From positions 26,374,233-26,438,232 of the forward strand of contig OY282610.1 of NCBI GenBank assembly GCA_958298945.1: DNA of 64,000 bases, written 5' to 3'. The notes below the pieces were generated by a model. It worked only from the letters and a program-made list of their open reading frames with translations, searched no databases and was not told the DNA's origin. The translations under genes were made by a program, and so were the position numbers. Below are positions 1-12,345 of the stretch, one piece after another (position 1 is the first letter of the stretch; each line of letters begins with the position of its first letter). The DNA is from Atherix ibis (Eukaryota; Arthropoda; Insecta; Diptera; Athericidae).

Positions 1-115
1 CATGTGGCAACAAAAAAAAAAAGCTGAATGGTCGTTGTCATGTGCCAGCTGAATGGTCGTTGTCATAAAATTCATGTGGCAGCTAAATGGTCGTTGTCAT
101 AAAAAATTCGACCGA
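1..115. repeat. short tandem repeat at window edge
   Basis: About three imperfect copies of a ~33-bp unit sharing the core GCTGAATGGTCGTTGTCAT (cores at about 23, 49 and 82). The first copy is interrupted by a poly(A) run. The array may continue to the left of the window. No coding content is recognised. Confidence 0.7.
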
Positions 116-1483
116 CAACTTGAAAAGTTTTTTTGAAAAATTTGAAATTTTTAAAAAAAAAATGAATTCCCCAAATTTAATAAACAATATTTTAACGGTA
201 GTAACTTCAAGGATCACAGCACACTTGAATTTATAATATAACAATTTAAATTGTGTATAAATAATGAAAACCACAAAGAAATGACTTGTTCAAGTCCAAT
301 TCCATCGTCCACTTGATCCTCCAAACACAGATAAAATTGTTTTTATACTTCCTGTTACAATTATACTGACCAAATCGTGTGTTTCTTAAGATTAAGCTTT
401 TAGACGATTTTGTCTTACCAACGGTTCGATCTTAAATCGTTTAACTCCACGAACAGCACGCCATTATATCACACTAATCGTGCAATTGAACGATTTTTGC
501 TCAACAAAAAGCAAGATTTGCTCGTGGCGAACAAGGAGAAGGGGAAATTCTGCGAATCTACACAAGATTTCATTGTGTTTGCTCGTACACATAATTATAT
601 TATATATGATTACGTTCATGTTGCGCGTCGTGAACTCACCAGTTTGCGCGCGTCATTTATTTTAACATTTTACATTTCCTATATTTACTGTACTGTTAAT
701 TTGTATTTGTTTTAATTGTGCTAAATTTAATTTAATTTATTACTTAAATATTTATTGTTTAACATATGCAAAGAGAAAGATCACTTGATGAAAATTTACA
801 AAAGGATCAAAAACTAGTATTATTATACAATAAATAAAATAATAGATATTAAATATGAAATATTAATGCTGAAATTAATATTGAATTAAATGTTAAAATA
901 AAATCTGAAATGTTAAGAATATGAAAATGTCATTTATAATATAATGTAAATAAAATATGTTAAGAAGAGCAGCGATCAATTAGAAAATTCACCAATAAAA
1001 AATTCACAAACCAAAAATTTATTTCAACATTAATTGTCTGGTAAATTGCTCGTGCATTGCGATTAATTATTCTTGCAGCTGTTATCATTTAAGCAATTAC
1101 ACTATTAAAAAATGGCTCATGCAATGCACGAACTTTGTTTGCGGCAAATCTGCAAAAATCCATTTACGAGCAAAATTCATACATGCTCGCGTCTATTAGA
1201 CGCACGGTGTAATCTAAGCTTTACGAACATTGACAGTAAAACGCAAAGTGTTCACAAACTGATTTGAAATTGATTTTACGTGTTTTTTTACACAAAAAAA
1301 AATTCGGATATCCTAATTTTTTATGTTTCAATAAGAAAAAATCAATTCATTTGGTTCGGTGAAACTTTTCTAATTTTAAACAATTTTTTCGCACTAATTG
1401 TTCCTAGTAGAAAACTGTGAACCGTGGTTCACTAAAAACGATCACTACCGAAGTTGCCTTGTTAACTACAATATTACTCGCTG
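116..1483. other. AT-rich non-genic stretch
   Basis: No gene is recognised. A 101-codon open frame at 410-715 (+) has no family resemblance, no clear start context and ends in AT-rich sequence, so it is not called. A short imperfect inverted repeat built on GTGCATTGC lies at about 1047-1060 and 1114-1130. Confidence 0.5.
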
Positions 1484-1895
1484 GCGAATATTGGTAACGA
1501 AATAAAAAATAGTGTACGTTTTTGGCGAACCTTGGTAATGAAAGAGCAAAAAGCGTGTTCCTTCGGCGAACGTTGGTAATGAAACAGAAAAAAAGTGTTT
1601 TTCTAGCGAATATTGGAAATGAAACAGCAAAAAACGTGTTCTTTCGGCGAACGTTGGTAATGAAACAGAAAAAAACGTGTTCTTTTAGCGAATATTGGAA
1701 ATGAAACAGTAAAAAGTGTGTTCTTTCGGCGAACGTTGGTATTGAAACAGAAAAAAACGTGTTCTTTTAGCGAATATTGGTAATAAAACAGCAAAAAGCG
1801 TGTTCTTTTGGCGAACGTTGGTAATGATACAGAAGAAAGCGTGTTCTTTTAGAGAATGTTGGTAATGAAACCAGAAATACTTTTGGTAATAAAAT
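1484..1895. repeat. 41-bp minisatellite with dimeric order
   Basis: Nine full units of 40-41 bp and a decayed tenth. Each begins GCGAA(C/T)(G/A)TTGG and ends near GTGTTCTTT. In the centre two unit types alternate, one starting GCGAACGTTGGTAATGAAAC and one starting GCGAATATTGGAAATGAAAC, giving an ~82-bp higher-order period. The end units are the most divergent. Open frames on both strands here follow from the repeat: 41 is not a multiple of three, so there is no constant reading frame. Confidence 0.92.
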
Positions 1896-1929
1896 GAACA
1901 ATGTTCGCAAAGTAATTGTAAGGTTATTT

Positions 1930-2015
1930 TTTGTTTAGAGGTAATGTCTCTGAGAAAAGAAGCACAGGCCATTTTTAGCGCCATGACCATAAGGCCAATT
2001 GGCAAGGGAGTTTCT
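1930..2015 (-). mobile_element. LINE 3'-end-like fragment (I-like family)
   Basis: On the minus strand this segment matches, with a few mismatches, the 3'-end sequence at 54005-54065: a GCCAA.TGGC block, then ATGGTC.TGGCGCTA, then ATGGCCT. Related 3' ends are at 12280-12345 and 24545-24640, the latter directly downstream of an I-like LINE. It is read as a heavily 5'-truncated copy; no coding sequence remains. It abuts the 41-bp minisatellite. Confidence 0.45.
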
Positions 2016-3143
2016 TTCAAACCATTTCCAAGAGAAAAAAAAAATTACCTTCTATACTTCAAAACCAGTGCAGATCACCCAAATAAATTGTCAAAGATTT
2101 TCAATTAATGTTGGTAAATATTGCAAAAAAATTTTTTTTTTAAATAACCAAAATAGAAACACTACTTTTGTAATTTAAAAAGAAGGAAAAAAAAACTAAA
2201 TCTATTGAAAGAGATATAATAATTTTGACTTAAAATTGACTGAATTTTTATTTTTTCTTTTCTTTTTGCTTATATAAAAACTTACCTTGATCTGATTTAG
2301 TATAGTGCACAGAACCAATGATGATCCAAAATACTAAAGTTGTGTAGATGTTTGGAAAATCCATGCCTCCGTTTTATAAATATTTATAAATATGGAGGAC
2401 TTTAAGGTGGAGTGGAGGGGATTGTAAAGATCCAGTACGGCTGCTATACCACAAATTAACACAATATCAACAAATACAAACACAAACTAACAACAGCATC
2501 AATGCTAAATTCTGACCACTTAACGGTGTGTCTTATTTGAATTAAATAAAATTCTTTCCTTATTCATTTGTATTATCGATTTAAATATATGTTAGTCATT
2601 TGAAATAAATTAATTATCTTCTTATGATTATGTTGAAGACACAAAAAAAAAATATTATAAATAACAGAAAAAATGAAACGAAAACAATCGATTCTTTTTT
2701 AATGTTTCGTAATTGTTGCCTTTATATAATATCGTCGAATTACTGATCCTGTTGAGTAAATATTATTACGATTAAATATTATTTGAGAAACAATGAAAAT
2801 ATTTGATAGTATTAGATTCACTTTATTTTATTATTAAATCAATTTTTATTTGGCACAGAGCACCTCCCTACGCAGGACTATTTTCAAAATTTGATCTTTT
2901 CTTTTTTCTCCATCAATCTCCACATCCTTTTTGATTATTTTCATCATTTCTTTTTCAAAAATCAACTTTCACATGCACTTTTTTTCTCTTCTAATAATAT
3001 TAACAACAAATATCTATGTGTAAGTTAATAAATATTTAAAAGAAAAGAAAAGAAAAAAACAAACAAAAAATCAACAACAAAAAATCTTTGGAAAAAATTA
3101 TATTTTTTTGATTGTATGGAAGAAAATTATGATAATAGTAGAC
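2016..3143. other. AT-rich non-genic stretch
   Basis: Poly(A) and poly(T) tracts and no recognised coding sequence. A short imperfect palindrome at about 2367-2399 has CCTCC/GGAGG ends around an AT-rich centre. Confidence 0.5.
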
Positions 3144-3314
3144 GACAGTGGCGTGCAACGATTTATACTTTTAGTATGATCAGACAGGATCATCGCAATA
3201 AGATCAACCAGTAGTTTTGACAGTCCATTTTTACCAACTCACTACCAAATAGACTTTCGCATATAAAAAAATAGGGAAAAAGGAAATTAGCTAAATTGTT
3301 TGCACGCCACTGTG
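3144..3314. mobile_element. MITE-like element with 15-16-bp TIRs
   Basis: A ~170-bp non-coding segment bounded by inverted repeats: ACAGTGGCGTGCAAC at 3145-3159 and the complement of ACAGTGGCGTGCAAAC at 3298-3313. The CAGTGGCGT start resembles hAT-type terminal repeats (established knowledge), but no convincing 8-bp target-site duplication is visible, so the superfamily is an inference. Confidence 0.55.
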
Positions 3315-3619
3315 TATGATTTATCCCATTCGCAATTCGGAAATTACAACCCAGCAATTTGACAGCTGTCAAACATATCTTTTATCTATCTATGGTTAGA
3401 ATTGTTTAGATTAATATTTGCCATTTTACCTACCCAATAACAATTTTGAAATGTATAGAAAAGCCGCCGTTTGGATACTGAAACAACAGGTTTTGGATAC
3501 TAATTTTTCGAACAAAATTTTCTTCAGAAATAATACTCATATTTCGCCCGGTGAATTATTAGTCGATAAGAGAAATTGCCATATATGTGGTTCTTAAAAC
3601 TGTATCGAAGCCATTGTAT

Positions 3620-3815
3620 TCGCGAAAAAATCACTGTCGAAAATGAAGAAGAAAAATAACTGTCGAAAATTAATTCTATTAATTCTGAATTTTTTTTTTG
3701 GCCTGAATTTGAAGATTTAAATATTGACCGTATGTGGTTGTGCAACAAGACGGCACCACAAGCTACACAAGAGTAAAAATTTGTTACTTTATTGTTCGAA
3801 AAATTTTCAAGATTG
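3620..3815 (+). pseudogene. Tc1/mariner-type transposase fragment
   Basis: Across one frameshift the plus strand encodes a stretch like PEFEDLNIDRMW followed by VQQDGTTSYT. This matches the second catalytic-Asp region of insect Tc1/mariner transposases (consensus near PELDD..NMWFQQDGATCHTA). Neither end of a transposon can be defined. An R1-like LINE fragment starts about 60 bp downstream. Confidence 0.5.
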
Positions 3816-3869
3816 AGGGGGAGAGAAGGTATACAGTAAAGATAGCGGGAAGCTGCTATATGCAGACCA

Positions 3870-4875
3870 GGTCCCATGGAATTTCTACGTCTGGTTTTCT
3901 ACGCATGTTTGAATGTATGTAGAACAGTATCAACTGATGCGATGCAGGTTCTCATGGGAGAAATTCTATGGGACCTGGAGGTGCTGCATGAAAGCATTCA
4001 CTACCGTCTATGGCGAGACATCCCGCTTGCTGGTTGTCCGATTTCGAATGAAGAGGTTTACGATCTTAGTCCACGACAGAGGCGTGTACTGGTCCTCAAT
4101 AAAATGTAAACGGCAAATGGACGCACATGTTCATTTCGGATGTGTGCTTTGTGTCTCCGTCTGGATTTGAATTTGGTCTGTACCTTGGGTATTTACTTAC
4201 GGGGCATGGCAGTATGGAGGATTTCCTTTTCATATCCTAGGGCCTATACGGGGATTTGCGTGACCTATGTGCATGTGGAATTGTAGTGCCGTGGCACTTT
4301 TTGAGAGGAGAGTGAGAATGGTGCGTGAATGAGTGTGTAAATGGCACGCAAGGTGGCTGCAATCGGGTGAAAGACCGAGGTCGATTCCGGTTGTACTTTC
4401 GGGTCTTGGTGAACCTTAGCGGTGCCTAGGGATTTATAAGATTCCTTACCGTAGCTCAATGAGCGGAGTAGAAACCGAAGTAATCTTAAAACAAAAATTG
4501 GTACCACGGGAATCAGAGTACCCCATGGTGTTAAAACACACTGTGCCTTACAATGGTGAGGTGCCTTAGGCGGTAATATGGTGGTTTTGGTTAATAACCA
4601 TATCGCGGGTACAGTTTCCGGATCGCTGGTGGGAGATGATGGTAATTATCTCGGGCGCTGTCACTGCTTATGACAGTAGAGGTTTAGATGGGGCTTGCCA
4701 TTAACAGTTGGAGTAATCAGCTTGTAACCGGTTACTGACCGTAAACTGACAGTAATGGTGGTGCGTTGATTGAGCGTATCTCAATACGTATGGTCGTAGG
4801 CGACTCGTGGTTTTATGTTTAATGACAGATAAGTCACGTTAAATAACATAATACTACTGTATCATACTGTATATG
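3870..4875 (+). mobile_element. R1-like non-LTR retrotransposon, 5'-truncated copy 1
   Basis: Starts in the extreme C-terminal region of an R1-clade-like ORF2. A frame from 3876 reads FYACLNVCRTVSTDAMQVLM, with the RTVSTDA motif typical of R1-like elements just after the reverse transcriptase domain. The downstream cysteine-rich stretch seen in copy 2 is largely missing. It continues into a long 3' region shared with the copies at 30200-31245 (+) and 42754-43844 (-). The 3' terminus, CACGTTAAATAACATAATAC, is shared with the minus-strand copy. Non-functional. Confidence 0.75.
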
Positions 4876-6560
4876 TTATGTGGCGCTGTTTTGTTGAAAT
4901 GAAATATATGATCCTGATTAAAATTTTTAAGTTGAGGACGAAAAGCAAACATCAGTTATTGTATGGTTATAGTGGTCAGAATTGACGATTCAAAGAAATG
5001 CGAGAGCCAATAATGACACGTTAAGACCAAAATGCACACTACACAATTATTTTTCGGGAGAAATACAATGGCTTCTCCATATAAATATATATATATGTAT
5101 GAGAATTCTGTCTATTTAACGTATCCCCACTGAGCGGAAACGTGTGGCTACAACAGAATAATCACTTTTATTGTAAGTTTCCCTAATTTAAAACCATAAT
5201 AAAAAATGGACACCTTTAGATGACATATATGTCTGACAACTGTAAAATGATAGATAGATCTGTACTTTCCGATACACAAACACAAAATTGATAATACTAT
5301 AACTTTTAAGTTTATGGAAAATTTATTAACAAGAAAAAAAATTTGGTATTCCTTAAGCAGTAAAGGAATTAAAAGTATTCTCAGATTTTTTTGTTGAATT
5401 TCTACGGAAATATTAATAATAATCACTTTATAAATAATTAATGTAATGAAGTGTAAAGTAAAATCGTTAGTCAGCCCCAGCCACGATATCTTCTTTAACG
5501 GTATTCACAATATTTTTTTAATTCCCTATTTTTTTTGGTAAATTTTATTATTAATATTTAATAGTTTAAGGAAGTTCACTAGTTTAATTTATTTTTTTTT
5601 GGTCAATTGCACAAAAATAATTTTTAGGCATCCAAATTTTATGTAACGGCAAATTGTGGTTTTTTTTTTTTTAAAGAAAAAACCTAACAAAGGTTTTTTT
5701 TGGTACAGAAGAGGAGGGAGGGGGAGGTGGGATGATTTTCATCATAGATGAAAAAATATATTTATTGCTGTCTTCTTTTCTTGTTTTTGAAACCTTTCAA
5801 TACTATCTGACCCGTAAAATATGGATGGCACATACAAACACACAAATGAATTTTTTCTTGGCGATTTATTCAAATATCAAAAAACCTTTTGTAAAAAATT
5901 ACTTTTTTTTTAAAAATTATCTCTCTTTCTTATAGTTAAGAATTTAATCAGTAGTTACAAACGCAAATAACAATACCCCTTAAAGGATCTTTGAATGATA
6001 AACATAAACATTTTTATTTTATGTACCATCTTCTGTTTGTATTGGATGACACTATTTATTGTCAAAATTTGTTGGGCGACAGTATTATTAGGTAATTTTG
6101 TGCAATTTGTTTGTCTGATAAAATGATATGAATGGGGGTGAATGGTAATTGTTAAAAAAAAAAAATTGACAGAATAACTAAAAAAGAAGAAGAATAAGAG
6201 CATTGCAATCAGCATTAAGAATTCATGGGCATTTCGATATTTACCAAATGAAGAGGTAAGAGACATTTAACGACGAAGACTACGAAGAGAACATTAAAGA
6301 AATTTCAGAGAAACGATATGAGATAGAATAAGATAGCTCTACTGACACACGAGCATCATCAACCATCGACTCAACACTACACGTGCGAATTTGGTTAACG
6401 ATCGGTTCCAGTCGGTTCCTACTCGTTGTTACGCACATTCTTTCAGCTGACATACGTGTATGATCGCAGCGCATTACTTCTATACTCTTCTCACTCACTA
6501 TCTCATTTTTTTCTCAATATATAGTAAATTTTTCCATTGATTAAAAAAGAAAATTCTATT
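4876..6560. other. AT-rich non-genic stretch
   Basis: No recognised gene or element. Open frames here (for example 5148-5426, 5955-6266 and 6280-6498, minus strand) are short, of biased composition and match nothing I know. Contains an (AT)n run near 5085-5100. Confidence 0.5.
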
Positions 6561-9000
6561 TAACTCATTTTCTTAATGATTTCATAAAACCTTTTCATTT
6601 TCTTGCAAAAAAACCCCCAAAAAAAAAAAAAACAAAAAAAAAATCAAAAAAAAAAAAACAAAACAAAAATATTCTACTAAAGAATAAAATGTTTTTATTC
6701 ATATCACACCACTTTATTGTGCGCATATGTTTGTATATGATTAATTAAAGAAAACGTAGTAGAAGAACCCTCCTCCGTCACATAAATGCAACAACAACCA
6801 AAAATAAAAAGGACACATTTTTATAAAAGTTGAAAGATTTTAACACTTTTAAGAGAGCGCGCATATGAAAATTTGGCATCAGCGCAACTGTGTTGTTCAA
6901 GTTAATATGTTCTTCGTCGTCTTCTTTTCCATCCTCCTACTCATAAGAGTATTGTTCTTCATATACAAAAACACAGAGTCAGTCTAGCAAACACCTACAC
7001 ACGTACGCTCCCCGAGTTACGCATGCACAACATGTGCACTAACACCAAAAGTCATATAATCCCTTCACTTTGCTGCTATCCTTTCCAAGGTGTTTGCTGG
7101 AAGTTGACGAACGACGGACGATGAGAAGAGATTGAACACTTTGCGCGCAGCTCATCTACACACACCACATTCGCATGAACGTACATAAATAACCGTTCGT
7201 TCGTTCCATCGTCAAAGCGGTAGCTGGAAAAGAACGACGGACAACGGCACGGAGCACAAAATAGAACACGTCAAATCGGCTATGTCGATACTTCGGCATT
7301 AATTCGGCTACCTTTCGTTCATATCTCAGCTCCTGGAAAACCAACGCCAACAACCTGGGCCATTAGCTGCACACACACACACAAGAGTGCAAATGTTGAA
7401 TGTGCCTGCGTGTGTGTATCAGTCAAAACACTAGTTTCCAAACTTTTCCTACGCTTGCACACACCTATGAAACTCACCTAAGTGTATGGTGAGTTTCTAT
7501 AGAACGCACCCAATTATGCATCTCAAATGAAAAGAGTACAACTGAATATGGATTTGTTTGGAGTGTGTGTGTGTGTGTTGGATGCTGTTTAGCAAATATG
7601 CTCGATGATTTGTTTTTGTCGGTTCGTGTATTCGCTAGAGTTGGTTGATTGTTATTTTTCGACTCTATTCTCTCTCTTTTTTGTACCTTTCTCTCTGCAT
7701 ATATGAAATAAATCTCCCTTCAAATGGATTTTCTTTTTCTTTTAATATTCTCCTCTTCTTTTAGATTTATTCATTTCTTTTCGGTTTTTTTTTTTTTTGC
7801 TTTTTTCTTTATAATATTGAAATTATTTTAAACTTTTCCCCAATTTTCATTATAAAAATAACAAATTAAATTCAATTTGTTTTTAGGCCCTTTTTCATAT
7901 GGAAAAAAAAACAACAAAAAAATTAAAGCTTTTTCTTCTTTCTAGTGTATAAAATTCTTAAAAATTTTATTATTATTTTAGATATTTATTTTCCATTTAA
8001 ATTAATTAATATTAATTGATATAAAACTGTTTAATATTAAAAAACAAAACAACACACAAACATACATCAAAGTTGTTTTTTTTTATCTGCCCTTTTTTTT
8101 CTTTTTCATGGAATGCAGTATCAAGAATAATAGTGGTTTTTGAAAGTACGAAGAAAATTTCCCACAATATCGGAATTTTGTTTATTTTATAAATCGGTCA
8201 TCAATAATAATCAATTGTATATTTCACATCAATAATTATAAAATAAAACAAAACAAAATCCAAAAAAAAAAAAATTGCACCAAAAAAATGATAATAATAT
8301 TTAAAAAAATATCCTCGAACCTTTTTTTGGTACAATTATTTTAACAATAAAACTTGAATAGAATAAAAAAATATTTTTCTGCTGTTATTTAAAGATTAAT
8401 TATAATAAAATTTTCTACTATTATTTATTTATTATTGGCTATTATTATCAAATACATATAATATATAATAATATTGTTGAATATGATTACACAGCGGTAT
8501 TGTTTGTTATTCATTATTATTAATTTAGAAGTAAATTTCTTTTTTTTTCTTCTTCTTTTTTTTATAATAAATAATAAAAAAAATAAATAATAACACACAA
8601 CAACGATAAATTTCGGCACAACCAATAAGCGCCACACGTCATACGCCGAATAATTCACCGATAAAACTGATTCCATTTTAATATTATAACACTTTATATA
8701 TTTGCGCATACACTTTTAACAGACGGTTTTTTTGGTTTAATTTATTTAAGGCTGTGTGTGCCACACATTTTCGCACACATAGAAAATGTGTGTTTTTTTT
8801 AATAAATACACACACATACGCAACGCTCCGAAGAGTTAAAGCACTTCGGACTGTGTGTGTATGCGATTTGAAATGAACTCTTAACTGTTATAATTTTGTT
8901 TTGGGGTTGGTGGTAGGCTTCACTATGCATCTGCGAATATAGTGCATTTATATAGAGGATAGAGGATGTGGTGGTATTGGTGGACCCTTCTATTTTTCCG
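6561..9000. other. non-genic stretch with simple repeats
   Basis: Poly(A) at about 6600-6660, (AC)n at about 7368-7383 and (GT)n at about 7563-7578 and nearby. Less AT-rich sequence between about 6850 and 7450 could be regulatory or untranslated sequence of a host gene, but no exon can be supported. Confidence 0.45.
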
Positions 9001-9006
9001 CAGGCG

Positions 9007-9014
9007 TATAAAAA
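9007..9014 (+). promoter_or_regulatory. possible TATA box
   Basis: TATAAAAA in a locally GC-richer stretch (GCAGGCGTATAAAAACC), with non-AT-rich sequence 25-40 bp downstream where a start site would fall. No transcript or exon can be tied to it; chance occurrence in AT-rich DNA is quite possible. Confidence 0.2.
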
Positions 9015-9796
9015 CCGAAAATCAAGTGTAGCCAGCGCACTCTGGTTATGAAAAGTTTATTATTCGTAACTGAAAAAATATTTTCAATTAATTTTTTTAA
9101 AACTAACTTTCCCAGAATGCGATGTGAAAGGAATTTGTCCTTTATTTTTTTATTGTGTCATTTTGTTAAAATTTAATTTATTAAAAAAAAATAATAAGTG
9201 TTAAAATACTATAGGGAAATTAATTTTATTTGATTTTGATAAATTCCATTACAAATTTTTGTAACCATTTCTTTCGCTGCTATCAAATATTTAAATATAA
9301 TTAAAAAAAAAAAAAAATTTATTAAATTTATTTTTCTATATTAAACTCTATTTAAATTGATCATTTTTTGACAATAATTTTTTTCAGATTATGTACTAAA
9401 TAAGATAAATAATATAAATTGATGGTAAAATTATATAAGAATAGAAATGTTGAAAAATACTGGTTTAGATAAAATGAATAAAATTAATTCAAATTCTAAT
9501 TGATATCAGAACTTTCCAACTGACAAAATCAAAATTGATTTTTATTCATGAATTTATCTATAGTTTTTTTTTTCAAATAATAAATACATTTTTTGGTATC
9601 ACCAAAAAAATTTTGTTTATAATGAAAAAAATTGTCACATTAAGACAACTTTCCAAATAATATTTTTAAATTGAAATTTACATAAACTTTTTATCTAATT
9701 CTCTAAAAAAAAAAAAAAACAGAAAAAACCAAAAACCATTGGCAGGCTTTATGTTAGCTTTTATAAAGGTCGAAGTATTTAAATAGTATTAATATG

Positions 9797-9866
9797 GTTT
9801 ATTGTTGAGTAGAAATTTTTTCAATGGTAGTACTAATAATCTGTCAAAAGTTTGAATTTATTCTCT
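9797..9866. repeat. left member of ~67-bp direct repeat pair
   Basis: This segment (starting TTTATTGTTGAGTA and ending GTTTGAATTTATTCT) recurs in direct orientation at 12189-12255 with few mismatches. The pair brackets the element with long inverted repeats at 9955-12112. Confidence 0.85.
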
Positions 9867-9954
9867 TAGATTAAAGAATACCTGGATAAGCCCGTACTTA
9901 GATAATAGATAGAAGAACTGGATAGGCTTCTACAAAAAAATTCTGTCCAAATTT

Positions 9955-12112
9955 GGGAACGCACCCATATGCAAAATAACAGAAACGGCATAAATCAGTG
10001 GGGGTAAATTTTAAACTTCTGTTTACGATCGAAGCGATTCGTTTAAAACCATTTTTCATATGTGATGCCATTTAAACGTAAACAAATCGATTTTTTAATA
10101 TTGCGTACTTTGTTGTTTGATGGAATTAATTTGGAAATTAATTTTGGAAACGTTTTTGGGTTTTCGTTAGATTTTCGTATATGTATACGTAATTTTGTGG
10201 CCGAATTATTACAAAAGCGGCGAGAAATCGTAACGCTTGCATACTTGTGTGTATATTTTTTTTTATATAGATATGACACACACTGACATCTAGTATTCGT
10301 AATAGAAATTTATTGATATCCAAAAGCATAATTTATATTCATTATAATTCACTTATTTCAAACAAAAATACAATTTAAAAACAATAACCATAGACAATTT
10401 TTATTTTTTGTACAATCTTCTGATATGATATGGAATTGTATTTGAGGTTCATTATTTATTAGGCGCCTTAATTTTTTAGACTTTCAGAGAGTTTTAAAAT
10501 ACGCCATTTCCATGAAAGTGGTAGCATACCGAAATGCTTGCATACTTTTGTTGTTTTTAAAGTTCCTATTTTGACACTTATCGGAAAGTGTGGTTTTTAT
10601 CATTATATAAAATTGTTGATAATATTTAATAGGAAGTTTTAATTTTAGAAAATAAAATGTTTTATTAAGGGTTGCTTGTAATTTGTGTGCCCATTGTAAA
10701 TGGCTTTTAATGATTTATTTTGTCCAAAAAGTGGTTAAAAAGTGAAAAGTTCATCATTGAATAAATGTAAATGAATGTGATGTTGACAGTTCAATGTTTA
10801 CCAGAGAATAGTTCAGTGCCGGCGTACGTAAACTGTATGTGAGAAAATTTAAAGGAACGAATTTTTTTAATAGTGCAAGAAAAACCTTAATTTTTGTTAA
10901 TTCTTATAAATGGTTTCTACAAAATAAATGGTTGAGGTGAAGGTAGATTGTGGCAACAGCATCGGGTATTCCCTGGAATCACGATATTGTGTGCTCGCTC
11001 CACTTTTGTAGACCGAACATTAAAGTAGGAGCGAGCAGGAGCAGATTGGAAAGAAATGCTATTCCTTACGTATTTGGTAGTTTTAATACTACAAAATTAT
11101 AAAGCATTGAAATCATTTTTGTAGGAAATCTGGCAACCGTCATGAAAACAGGAAAAGGCTGAAAATGAAAAATTTTATTTTGTTTTATTTTAAAAAGGAG
11201 TTCATGCAGGATGCCGTCGCATTGAACATTAAAGTTCCCTCTTCAATAATACTGAGGAGAAAAATGAACATGTAATTTAAAAAGAACGGTTGATATATAG
11301 TTTTGGCTTAATTATTTTTATTTTTTAGTTCACTCATAGCAGCACAGAATGTGATCACATGGACTAAGCTGCAGGAGAGGAAGAATTTAATCCAAAGCAT
11401 GTAAGTAATTATATATTTGGTAGGCTTATTATTTAAATAAATTTGTTTGAATTTGTGCTTTCGCTTCCTTTATGACACCATTTTGTAATGCATTTAGTAA
11501 ATAATATTGTTTTCAATTTTTTTTAGAATATTAGTTATTAATTATGTAAGCAGATTAAATTTTTCATCTTGTAATTAAGTTTTAAAGGATTTGCTTCAAT
11601 GTTGTATACGATTAACTTCTATATTATTAAGAATTTGATGTAATATTTTACATAATTAATGTTTTATTTTATTTAAATACACATGCCTATTTAAATTACC
11701 ATATCAATTCACAAACAAACATTTATATATTAATAAAGCTTACAATATTATTTTAACATTAAAATTTATATTTACAAAGTTTTAGTGTGGTTTTAAATTT
11801 TAAATAATTAAATCACTTGCAATTTATATTTTTATCTGCTCTTCCACTTTATAATTCTGTTTTAATAAATAAAATGAAAATATAATTGATAAATAAATAA
11901 TATTTTATAAATATAATACAGTGTTTTATTGCAAATTTCCAAAACTAATTCCATCAAACAACAAAATCCGCAATATTAAAAAATCGATTTGTTAACGCAT
12001 AATCACATATGAAAAATGGTTTTAAACGAATCTCTTCAATCGCATACCTTCAGTATAAATTTGACCCCACTAATTTACGCCGTTTCTGTTATTTTGCATG
12101 TGGGTGCGTTTT
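9955..12112. mobile_element. ~2.15-kb element with ~180-bp terminal inverted repeats
   Basis: The first ~185 bp (from about 9955) match the reverse complement of the last ~180 bp (about 11930-12112), with mismatches and small gaps. The outer ends share AACGCACCCA.ATGCAAAATA and the inner ends share TTTGTTGTTTGATGGAATTA. The interior holds no recognised transposase; open frames at 10043-10329 lie largely in the left arm. A GCTCGCTCC/GGAGCGAGC hairpin lies at about 10992-11030. It is probably a non-autonomous DNA transposon of unknown superfamily. Confidence 0.75.
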
Positions 12113-12188
12113 TACGCACGCAATGTATAACCAACAAAATTTAACCACAATAGAAGGTCTCTATACATTTCTTCTATAAACTAAGATT

Positions 12189-12255
12189 TATTGTTGAGTA
12201 AAAATTTTTGCAATGGTAGAACTAATAATCTGTCAAAGTTTGAATTTATTCTAGT
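12189..12255. repeat. right member of ~67-bp direct repeat pair
   Basis: Direct-repeat partner of 9797-9866. Much longer than a normal target-site duplication, so it may be an older duplication into which the long-TIR element was placed, or one made by recombination. Confidence 0.85.
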
Positions 12256-12267
12256 TTTCAGTACATT

Positions 12268-12345
12268 GTTTGTTTGTTTATAGGGCCGAGGGGCAATTTC
12301 TAAGGGCCACGACCTTAAGGGCATTTGATGAGAAGAATTTTATTC
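12268..12345 (-). mobile_element. I-like LINE 3' end with (CAAA)n tail
   Basis: On the minus strand the sequence reads AAGGTCGTGGCCCTTAG, then GCCCCTCGGCCCTATA, then AAACAAACAAAC. The same arrangement with a (CAAA)n tail closes the I-like LINE at 24541-26330. Only the last ~75 bp of the element is present, about 400 bp upstream of the Dcp2 start codon. Confidence 0.5.

Noticed and set aside
410..715. 101-codon plus-strand open frame
   Set aside because: No recognised motif, overlapping alternative frame at 480-665, and a hydrophobic AT-driven C-terminus; not distinguishable from chance.
1522..2020. 60-111-codon frames in the 41-bp minisatellite
   Set aside because: Frame changes every unit because 41 is not a multiple of three; repetitive peptides are by-products.
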